The translations under genes and the position numbers were made by a program. Shown piece by piece: positions 1 through 5,278 of a stretch of DNA of 16,181 bases (position 1 is the first letter of the stretch; each line of letters starts with the position of its first letter). The notes beneath the pieces were generated by a model. That model saw nothing but the letters and a program-made list of their open reading frames with translations. It was not told the origin of the DNA and made no database searches. The DNA comes from Syntrophaceae bacterium UBA2251 (lineage in GTDB: Bacteria; Desulfobacterota; Syntrophia; Syntrophales; UBA2251): contig DDXV01000056.1 of the NCBI GenBank assembly GCA_002347815.1, forward strand, positions 1-16,181, given 5' to 3'.

Positions 1-2
1 AC

Positions 3-23
3 AGATCATTTGTTAGTGACAGG
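3..23. repeat. Left copy of a 21-bp terminal inverted repeat
   Basis: The sequence beginning AGATCATTTG and ending GTGACAGG is the exact reverse complement of the last 21 bases of the window (16161-16181). The match stops at base 24 on this side. It is AT-rich compared with the gene-dense DNA that follows. It could be the end of an insertion sequence whose copies flank this segment in opposite orientation, or an assembly-graph fork at a repeat. The sequence alone cannot decide. Confidence 0.8.
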
Positions 24-45
24 ACAAACCGCCCCGCCGGGATGA

Positions 46-78
46 GCCTTCGCTCCGGATCATCCGGAAAACGAAGGC
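46..78 (-). other. Stem-loop downstream of the minus-strand thi unit
   Basis: The 7-bp outer stem GCCTTCG (46-52) pairs with CGAAGGC (72-78). An inner stem CCGGA/TCCGG (55-59 with 63-67) closes on a tiny loop. It lies 38 bp beyond the stop of the last gene of the minus-strand unit, where a transcription end would be expected. No T tract follows in either direction, so it is not a standard intrinsic terminator. A 3'-end-stabilising hairpin is an alternative reading. Confidence 0.45.
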
Positions 79-115
79 ATTCCTCCGAGGGCTGGCAATG
101 AAACGGCGGCGGGCT

Positions 116-1282
116 TTACATGACGATCCGGACGGCCGGCTGACGCCGAAGACCGTCGTAGAGGGCCAGGCGCTCCGCCTCGTCCCGCACCTCCAGGGCA
201 AGGTTCAGACTGTGATATTTTCCGTTGGCGCTCGTGCGGGAAGGCGTCACCGCGTGCGGGCGCGGGCCGACGACGGCGGCGATGGCCTGGCGGAGCGCGT
301 CCGGGTCCGCGCCGACGACCTTGTAAACCCAGGGACAGGGATAGGTCAGGTCGGGTTTCCGTTTGCAGGCCGGGAGCGTGGGGACGGTTGGCATTCCGCT
401 TCCCCCGGGCGCAGGGTTCTCCGTCTGCCGGGCCGATGGCGAGGGTGCGCCGCCCGCCCCCCCGGACAGGAGGGCCCGGATCTGTCCGTCCATTTCGCGG
501 ATCACGGCGCCCGCCGCGCCGGCCGGCGCGCCCGGGTCGATCAGGAAGGGCAGGACCTCCACCTCCACCGCCACGCCGAAGACCTCTTCCAGCAGGAAGG
601 CGGTCTTCGCCATCCGCTCCGCCACCTTTTGCCGGGCGCCGTAGCTGTCTCCCGGCTGTTCGTTGAAGCCGAAGTCGTCGATGAGGATGACCCGATCCAT
701 CTGCGCGGGGAGGAGGGCCCGGGACTGCTCCCAGAAGGCGAGCGCCGCCTTCGGGGCGCCGAGATCGGCGGAATTGGCGACCAGGATCCGGGCAGGCGCC
801 GGCGGCGCTTCCGGCACGTCCCGGATCGCCCGGGCGGCGAGGCCCCTGTCGCGGAGATAGCCCACGATATAATCCGTCGCCTCGGCGTAATGGTCCGTGG
901 CGACGAGGATCTGCACGTCCGGATTCGAGGCGAGGGCGTTCAGGAGCGGCTGCCAGCGAAGATCGATCCGGGACTGCCCCAGATAGGCGCCGACGAACCG
1001 GGAAACGGCGGCACGGATCCGGTCGTCGGCCGGATCTCCCGGGTGGACGCCGCACCGTTCGCGGACCCGCCTCGCCATGACGCCCCGATAGCCGACCGGC
1101 GTCGTGCTCCCCTCCGTCCAGGTCGGGCCGACGACTTCATCCCAGAAGACCTCGGGACTCGCAATCCCGAACGCCGCCAGCCCGGACGCGTCGAACTGCT
1201 CCCGCAGACGATCCGGCCGGCCGAAGGCCACCGCCGCCAGGCTCAGGGTGCCGGAATAATCGAAAACGACGAGCGTCTTCAT
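116..1282 (-). CDS. HAD-like phosphatase domain fused to a DUF493 (YbeD-like) domain
   Basis: This is a 388-residue, two-domain protein. The N-terminal part (about 1-250) looks like a HAD-superfamily hydrolase. Motif I is FDYSGTLS (D8, with S10 where most phosphatases have Asp), motif II is VATD (T129), motif III is probably K178 and motif IV is LIDDFG (D202, D203). A Gly/Pro/Ser-rich linker (about 272-310) leads to a C-terminal DUF493/YbeD-like domain (about 313-388) recognised by YPCPWVYKVVG and SRTSANGKYHSLN. The chosen ATG overlaps the thiE stop in an ATGA; the frame is open further upstream, but that part lies inside thiE. The substrate is unknown. Position after thiE makes a thiamine-phosphate phosphatase conceivable, but this is context only. 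M297 could be an internal start for a separate DUF493 protein, although no stop separates the domains. Confidence 0.85.
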   Translation of the reverse strand: MKTLVVFDYSGTLSLAAVAFGRPDRLREQFDASGLAAFGIASPEVFWDEVVGPTWTEGSTTPVGYRGVMARRVRERCGVHPGDPADDRIRAAVSRFVGAYLGQSRIDLRWQPLLNALASNPDVQILVATDHYAEATDYIVGYLRDRGLAARAIRDVPEAPPAPARILVANSADLGAPKAALAFWEQSRALLPAQMDRVILIDDFGFNEQPGDSYGARQKVAERMAKTAFLLEEVFGVAVEVEVLPFLIDPGAPAGAAGAVIREMDGQIRALLSGGAGGAPSPSARQTENPAPGGSGMPTVPTLPACKRKPDLTYPCPWVYKVVGADPDALRQAIAAVVGPRPHAVTPSRTSANGKYHSLNLALEVRDEAERLALYDGLRRQPAVRIVM

Positions 1283-1917
1283 CGTACGCCCCGTTCCTCC
1301 CGGACCCGGCGGACAATCGCCGCCAGCGCCTGCGAGGCCTGGAACGGATCGTCCGCCGCGCAGATCGCCGAGACGACGGCCAGGCCGTCCGCCCCGGCCC
1401 GGCAGACCGCTTCCGCATTGGCGACGCTGATGCCGCCGATCGCCACGAGGGGATGCCGTGAGAAGGCCCGGATCTTCGCCAGCCCCTCGAGTCCCCACGC
1501 CCCCCGGGTATCCGTTTTTGTCGGCGTCGTAAAAACGGGGCTGACGCCCAGATAGTTACAGTCCAGCGCCTGGGCCTGTTCCACGTCTTCCCAGGTTTCG
1601 ACGGACACGCCGATGATCGCCCGGGGCCCCAGCAGCCTCCGTGCCAGGGCATAGGGCATGTCGTTCTGACCGATATGGACGCCGTCGGCCCCCGCCGCCA
1701 GGGCCACGTCCAGGCGGTCGTTGATGATCAGCGGGACGTGGCAAGGGGCGAGCAGGTCCCGGACGGCCAGCGCCTCCTCCACGAACTGCCGGGTCGAAAG
1801 CGTCTTCTCCCGAAGCTGGACGCACCGCGCCCCGCCGCGGACGGACGCCAGGACCACGTCCGTCAGAGACCGCCGCCCGCACAGGTCGCGGTCCGTCACC
1901 AGGTACAATCCTTCCAC
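1279..1917 (-). CDS. thiE: Thiamine-phosphate synthase ThiE
   Basis: ThiE is a cytosolic TIM-barrel enzyme that joins HMP-pyrophosphate and hydroxyethylthiazole phosphate to give thiamine monophosphate. The 212-residue length is normal for the family. Signature segments are VQLREK (33-38), IINDRLDVA (65-72), ADGVHIGQND (77-86), IGVS (102-105), the phosphate/pyrophosphate-binding stretch YLGVSPVFTTPTKTD (122-136), AIGGIS (159-164) and the C-terminal ADGLAVVSAI (176-185). It starts with GTG, preceded by a purine-rich Shine-Dalgarno sequence (GGAGGGGAGGAACC just upstream). It lies 22 bp behind thiM, and its stop overlaps the start of the HAD-DUF493 gene by 4 bp, so the three are probably cotranscribed and translationally coupled. 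Confidence 0.95.
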   Translation of the reverse strand: MEGLYLVTDRDLCGRRSLTDVVLASVRGGARCVQLREKTLSTRQFVEEALAVRDLLAPCHVPLIINDRLDVALAAGADGVHIGQNDMPYALARRLLGPRAIIGVSVETWEDVEQAQALDCNYLGVSPVFTTPTKTDTRGAWGLEGLAKIRAFSRHPLVAIGGISVANAEAVCRAGADGLAVVSAICAADDPFQASQALAAIVRRVREERGVR

Positions 1918-1939
1918 GGTTCCTCCCCTCCGCCGGCGC

Positions 1940-2752
1940 CTACCCGATTTCCGGGACGATTCTCAACCGCCGCCGGAGGTCCTCTTCCGTCAGGACGTAC
2001 AGGGCGTCGAGAAAGCGCACCTGGAACGAACCCGGCCCCGGGCAGCCCTCCGCCGCCATTTCTCCCGCAACGCCCATCACGGCCATCGCGGCTGCCGTCG
2101 CCAGGGCGGCGTCCTTCTCCACGGCGGCAAAGGCGCCGCACAGGGCCGACGCGGTGCAGCCCAGGCCGGTCACCCGGGGCATCATCGGGTGACCGTTCCG
2201 GATGGCCAGGGTTCCTCCTTCGTGAATCACATAGTCCGTTTCGCCGCTGATGGACACCACGCAGCCGTGACGCTGATGAATCGCCCGGGCCGCGGCCAGG
2301 GCCGTGGAGGAGGCCTCGGCGCTGTCCACCCCCTTCGTCCGGGCCTCGTCCTGATGGACCGCCATGATCTCCGAGGCGTTCCCCCGTAGAATCGTCGGCG
2401 GCCCCAACGAGATGAGCTCCCGGACCGTCTGCGTCCGGTAGGCCGTGGCGCCCGCGCCGACGGGGTCCAGGACGACGGGAATGTGCCGGGCGCGGGCCGC
2501 CGGGAGGGCGAGATGCATGGCCCGGATCCAGGGGTCGCTCAGGGTCCCGATGTTGACGACGAGGGCGCCGGCGAGCACCGCCATCTCGGACGCCTCATTC
2601 TCCGCATGGGCCATGACCGGAGAGGCCCCGAGGGCCAGCAGGGCGTTGGCGGTGTTGTTCATGACCACGTAATTGGTGATATTGTGGACCAGGGGGGCCT
2701 GCCGACGAACGGCCGTCACGGCCCCCCAGATCGATGTTGCCGTCAGTTCCAT
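1940..2752 (-). CDS. thiM: Hydroxyethylthiazole kinase ThiM
   Basis: ThiM phosphorylates 4-methyl-5-(2-hydroxyethyl)thiazole, a salvage step that supplies the thiazole phosphate used by ThiE. The 270-residue protein shows the family pattern in order: PLVHNITNYVVMN (20-32), NIGTL (67-71), LDPVGAGAT (95-103), ILRGNASEI (121-129) and the active-site loop GLGCTASAL (196-204) with C199. The ATG is preceded by GGAG at a spacing of 7. It sits 32 bp after the ATP-grasp gene, which leaves no room for a TPP riboswitch directly ahead of it. ThiM plus ThiE without thiC, thiG or thiD in view indicates salvage capacity here. De novo genes, if any, are elsewhere. Confidence 0.95.
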   Translation of the reverse strand: MELTATSIWGAVTAVRRQAPLVHNITNYVVMNNTANALLALGASPVMAHAENEASEMAVLAGALVVNIGTLSDPWIRAMHLALPAARARHIPVVLDPVGAGATAYRTQTVRELISLGPPTILRGNASEIMAVHQDEARTKGVDSAEASSTALAAARAIHQRHGCVVSISGETDYVIHEGGTLAIRNGHPMMPRVTGLGCTASALCGAFAAVEKDAALATAAAMAVMGVAGEMAAEGCPGPGSFQVRFLDALYVLTEEDLRRRLRIVPEIG

Positions 2753-2784
2753 GGATGCACTCCGCTCCTTTCAATAGGGAAAAT

Positions 2785-3825
2785 TCACGCACCGAAGACC
2801 GGGTGGCGGCGGGCGGCGAAATTCACGATCCGGCTGAGCATCGCCCCGTAGGAGAAGCCGGCGACCTCGGCGGCGCAGGCCATACTGGTCTCCGAGCTGA
2901 TGTCGGGGTTGGGGTTGATGTCCAGGATATAAAAGACGCCGTCCCGGAGCCGGAGGTCCAGACGGGCGTAATCGCGGCAGCCGACAACCCTGTAGCCTTC
3001 AACGACGGTCCGCCGCAGGGCCCCGTATTCCGCGGACGACAGGTCCGCCGGCAGTTTGAGCCCGATCCCGTCGTAATGCCGCGAGCCGGGTTGAAACTTC
3101 GACTCATAGGTGCACAGGCGGTCCTTCACCTCCGCGAAGGCCGCAAAATCCATCTCAGCCGCCGGCAGCATCTCGCCGTCGCCCCACACGGAGACGTGAA
3201 ATTCCCGCCCGTCGATGAAGTCCTCCACCAGGGCCGGCTGGCGGTATGAATCCAGGATGAAGGCGATCCGGGCCGCCAGTTCCCCCGGCTCCGTCGCCAC
3301 GGCATCCGTCGTCACCCCCAGGCTGCAATGCTCCCGGGCCGGCTTGACGATCGCCGGGAAGATCCGCCAGCCGGCCGGATCGGGGGTATCGCAGAGCCGC
3401 CAGCGGGGCGTCGGCAGACCGTGTTCGTCGAGCAACCGCTTCACCCGCGGCTTGTCCCAGGCCAGGTCCATCGCGGCCGCCGTCGCGCCCGTGTAGGCAA
3501 AACCCATCTCGTCCAGGAGGCCGATCACCCGGGCCTCGCTGCCGGGGATGCCGGGAAGACCTTCGCAGTTGTTGAAAACGACCCACGCCCCGGGATCGAA
3601 CGGCTCCAGAAGCCGCTTCAGATCGCCATCGCGGACGGCCAGATTGGCGACGGGGTGTCCCTGGGCCTTCAGGGCGGTCTCCAGCGTCCGCACTTCGTCA
3701 AGGGCGACGGCGATCTCCGCTTCGGTCCAGGCGGCGTCCAGATTGTGGATCAGCAGGACCGGCCAAGCCGGGCGCCGCCCCCCCCGGTTCCGATCCGGCG
3801 AAACCGCGTTCATGGCGTCCCGCAT
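2785..3825 (-). CDS. D-alanine-D-alanine-ligase-like ATP-grasp protein
   Basis: This 346-residue protein belongs to the ATP-grasp superfamily and resembles the Ddl branch. Visible elements are FNNCEGLPG (84-92), YTGA (111-114), DK (124-125), the lysine strand AIVKPAREHCSLGV (158-171, K161), the hinge LVEDFIDGREFHVSV (199-213, E201), YARLDLRL (286-293) and the metal-site strand FYILDINPNPDIS (298-310). It should join a carboxylate to an amine through an acyl-phosphate, but the substrates cannot be read from the sequence. There are no mur/fts genes around it, so it is more likely a paralogue than the essential Ddl. The start is uncertain: ATG at 3825 or M5 at 3813, both with weak Shine-Dalgarno sequences. 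It begins 10 bp after the HAMP-protein stop. Confidence 0.8.
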   Translation of the reverse strand: MRDAMNAVSPDRNRGGRRPAWPVLLIHNLDAAWTEAEIAVALDEVRTLETALKAQGHPVANLAVRDGDLKRLLEPFDPGAWVVFNNCEGLPGIPGSEARVIGLLDEMGFAYTGATAAAMDLAWDKPRVKRLLDEHGLPTPRWRLCDTPDPAGWRIFPAIVKPAREHCSLGVTTDAVATEPGELAARIAFILDSYRQPALVEDFIDGREFHVSVWGDGEMLPAAEMDFAAFAEVKDRLCTYESKFQPGSRHYDGIGLKLPADLSSAEYGALRRTVVEGYRVVGCRDYARLDLRLRDGVFYILDINPNPDISSETSMACAAEVAGFSYGAMLSRIVNFAARRHPVFGA

Positions 3826-3835
3826 CGCTTCCCGG

Positions 3836-4486
3836 TCATGTTCGTACGTCCCGTTGTCCGTCGTTCGTCTTGTCCTCCCCGGCGTCGGAAGGAATCCGGA
3901 AAGCGGAGAGGGATTCCTCCATGTCCACGGCCTCCCGCTTCAGGATATCCAGGGCTGACCGCACCTTCTCCTGCGTATCGAGGTCCCGGGCCTTGGTGAT
4001 GAGGTCCTCCAGGACGGTGACGAGTTGCCGATGGTCGGTCCGCAACCGGGACAGGAAGGCGGTGAGCCGATCGATCATGGTGTTGATCTGTTCGGATTCC
4101 TTCTGCAGATAGTCATGCCGGCGCAGACGCACCTTGCGGGTAAAATCCCCCGCGGCCAGTTTGAGAAAGGTCTGCGTGAAATTCATGAGCGGACCGACGA
4201 TGCGGTGGGTGACGAAGAGCAGGTGCACGGCATAGAGGATCAGCAGGCACAGCAGGGCCGGCATGAGCCCCTTCGTGACGGCCAGGAAGGCCTGCGCCGC
4301 CTCGTACTGAACCTTCAGTCCGATGCCGAAGAACATGTTGTAGATCAGCGGCGCCAGGGTCCCCACGGCCGTCAGCAGAATGGCCACCATCATGTAGATC
4401 AATCCGTAGGCAACCATCCGGAACTGGAGATCCGCATTCAGGGTCAGGTTCACGTAGCTTCTGCGTTTGCGAGCTGTCATGGTCAT
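3836..4486 (-). CDS. Two-TM HAMP-domain membrane protein
   Basis: This is a 216-residue inner-membrane protein of unknown function. A short basic N-terminus (RKRRS) is followed by TM1 (about 23-50), a short periplasmic stretch, TM2 (about 75-93) and a HAMP-like linker (about 91-145) with the pattern HRIVGPLMNF and LAAGDFTRKVRLRRHDYL. A helical, probably coiled-coil tail follows (about 130-195), ending in a polar charged end. There is no methyl-accepting, kinase or cyclase domain, so the output is unclear. The HAMP unit suggests relay or dimerisation of a conformational signal. Its ATG overlaps the stop of the prepilin-like gene by 4 bp, which suggests the two work together. A second ATG two codons later (4480) is possible. 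Confidence 0.75.
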   Translation of the reverse strand: MTMTARKRRSYVNLTLNADLQFRMVAYGLIYMMVAILLTAVGTLAPLIYNMFFGIGLKVQYEAAQAFLAVTKGLMPALLCLLILYAVHLLFVTHRIVGPLMNFTQTFLKLAAGDFTRKVRLRRHDYLQKESEQINTMIDRLTAFLSRLRTDHRQLVTVLEDLITKARDLDTQEKVRSALDILKREAVDMEESLSAFRIPSDAGEDKTNDGQRDVRT

Positions 4487-4938
4487 ATGCCCTCTTCCGT
4501 CGTCCGTTGGGTGAAAAAATTGTAGACGAATCGCTTCTTGACCTGCGGGTGGCTGAAGCGGACCCTGATAGGATCGCCGTCATCGGGATGCCGACCGTCT
4601 CCGGAGACGATCTCGATCCGGACGCCGGCGGAAGGGGAAAAGGCGAGGGCCGCCGCGTCGAGGGATCCCGACCGGGGGGGACCGCCTTCGAGGAAATCCC
4701 CCGCCGCCCCCAGATAGACGTTGTTCTCGGCCCGGTACACCTCCTGCGCCTTGGCAAAGCTCTCAACGTCGTGTCTCAGCGTGATTTCGTAGGCCTTCGA
4801 TTTGTAGAACTGAACTCCGGTCAGACCGACGGCCATCAGGATGCCGAGAATGGCGATGACGATGAGCAGCTCGATCAGCGTGAAGGCGCGGGAGTCGCCC
4901 CGCCGGATCGGAAACACGGCCTCATGTCCCACATGCAT
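4483..4938 (-). CDS. Type IV prepilin-like / pseudopilin protein
   Basis: This is a 151-residue protein with a class III (prepilin) signal. A short leader with basic residues (MHVGHEAVFPIRRGDSRA) is cut before FTLIELLIVIAILGIL, with E23 at the conserved +5 position. The -1 residue is Ala18 rather than the usual Gly, which is tolerated in some pilins. The hydrophobic N-terminal helix spans about 19-40 and is followed by a small globular domain ending KRFVYNFFTQ. The open frame extends much further upstream without recognisable homology, so I chose ATG 4938: it has AAGGG at a spacing of about 8 and a signal of the right length. There are no other pilus genes in the window. It heads the minus-strand unit and overlaps the HAMP gene. 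Confidence 0.85.
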   Translation of the reverse strand: MHVGHEAVFPIRRGDSRAFTLIELLIVIAILGILMAVGLTGVQFYKSKAYEITLRHDVESFAKAQEVYRAENNVYLGAAGDFLEGGPPRSGSLDAAALAFSPSAGVRIEIVSGDGRHPDDGDPIRVRFSHPQVKKRFVYNFFTQRTTEEGI

Positions 4939-5007
4939 ACGCGATCCCTTGCACCGGTCCGGGTGCGGCGACGCCCATCGTCCGGAAATGGAAACTTTCC
5001 GGGCACG

Positions 5008-5036
5008 ATCTTCTTTTAAAACGCCGGTTTTGTCAA
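5008..5036 (-). promoter_or_regulatory. Candidate sigma70 promoter of the prepilin-thi unit
   Basis: On the minus strand there is a perfect TTGACA (5036-5031), a 17-bp spacer, and GAAGAT (5013-5008) as a poor -10. It would start transcription about 60 bp ahead of the prepilin ATG. It faces away from the cimA promoter, whose -35 box begins 23 bp further right. The -35 is convincing and the -10 is weak. Confidence 0.45.
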
Positions 5037-5082
5037 GCGCGGAGATGGCCAGATTTCTGTTGACAAGGGCCGTCAAAACCGG
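5024..5082. promoter_or_regulatory. Paired 9-bp inverted repeat across the divergent promoters
   Basis: CCGGTTTTG (5024-5032) and CAAAACCGG (5074-5082) are exact reverse complements separated by 41 bp. Each arm falls in or beside one of the two divergent promoters. A smaller dyad, TTGAC-N7-GTCAA (5060-5076), sits on the cimA -35 box. The arrangement would suit a dimeric regulator or looping repressor acting on both promoters. No regulator gene is in the window, so this is inference. Confidence 0.4.
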
Positions 5083-5088
5083 TATGAG
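5060..5088 (+). promoter_or_regulatory. Sigma70-type promoter of the cimA leader
   Basis: TTGACA (5060-5065) and TATGAG (5083-5088) are separated by exactly 17 bp. The -35 is perfect and the -10 matches at four of six positions. Transcription would begin near 5095, giving a leader of about 185 nt ahead of cimA. That leader contains the leader peptide and the attenuator hairpins. Confidence 0.65.
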
Positions 5089-5121
5089 ATCAGGCATTAC
5101 AGATACGGTGCGGCAGGAATG

Positions 5122-5199
5122 ATGAACCCCCTTACCATCGCCATTCGGATTGAAGGCATAATTAGGCCCCCCGCCATAGGAGACCTGATAATGGTATAG
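5122..5199 (+). CDS. Isoleucine-rich leader peptide of the cimA attenuator
   Basis: This is a 25-codon open frame reading NPLTIAIRIEGIIRPPAI after the Met and ending GDLIMV before TAG. Seven of its 25 residues are Ile (positions 6, 8, 10, 13, 14, 19, 23), encoded by one ATC, three ATT and three ATA. The long genes here use ATC almost exclusively, so the codon choice stands out. AGGAA lies at 5115-5119, close to the start; an in-frame ATG at 5119 is the alternative start. The peptide itself probably has no function. Its translation would report the supply of charged tRNA-Ile. Slow decoding near Ile13-14 would leave 5182-5195 free. A ribosome at the stop codon would cover that segment. This is the same logic as the ilv and trp leader peptides of enterobacteria. 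Confidence 0.8.
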   Translation: MNPLTIAIRIEGIIRPPAIGDLIMV

Positions 5200-5241
5200 C
5201 CCCGTCCGCAAGCCCCATCGAACCCAAGCCGTTATCAGGTC
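5182..5241 (+). promoter_or_regulatory. Antiterminator stem of the cimA leader
   Basis: Bases 5182-5195 (GACCTGATAATGGT) pair with 5228-5241 (GCCGTTATCAGGTC) over 14 bp, including two G-U pairs. The first ten pairs are perfect Watson-Crick. The right strand is the left arm of the terminator, so the two structures exclude each other. The left strand is the end of the leader-peptide frame and would be covered by a ribosome reaching the TAG at 5197. A weaker 6-bp pairing of ATTAGG (5161-5166) with CCTGAT (5184-5189) could act as the upstream protector hairpin. Confidence 0.75.
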
Positions 5242-5264
5242 ACTGATAGCGGCTTTTTTATTTT
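5226..5264 (+). terminator. Attenuator terminator ahead of cimA
   Basis: AAGCCGTTATCAG (5226-5238) pairs with CTGATAGCGGCTT (5243-5255) over 13 bp with one G-U pair and a four-base loop (5239-5242). TTTTTTATTTT follows, beginning inside the stem base. It is a textbook intrinsic terminator, placed 14 bp before the cimA start codon. A terminator in front of the gene it precedes, overlapped by an antiterminator, identifies it as an attenuator and not the end of an upstream gene. No upstream gene on this strand needs terminating here. Confidence 0.9.
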
Positions 5265-5278
5265 CGCGCGAGGGAATC

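Noticed and set aside
2753..2784. TPP riboswitch ahead of thiM
   Set aside because: The gap is 32 bp, too short. The few TCTCAG/CTGAGA matches on the minus strand fall inside coding regions.
5095..5278. T-box riboswitch in front of cimA
   Set aside because: No T-box consensus (AGGGTGG...CCGCG type) is present, while a leader peptide with its antiterminator explains the terminator fully.
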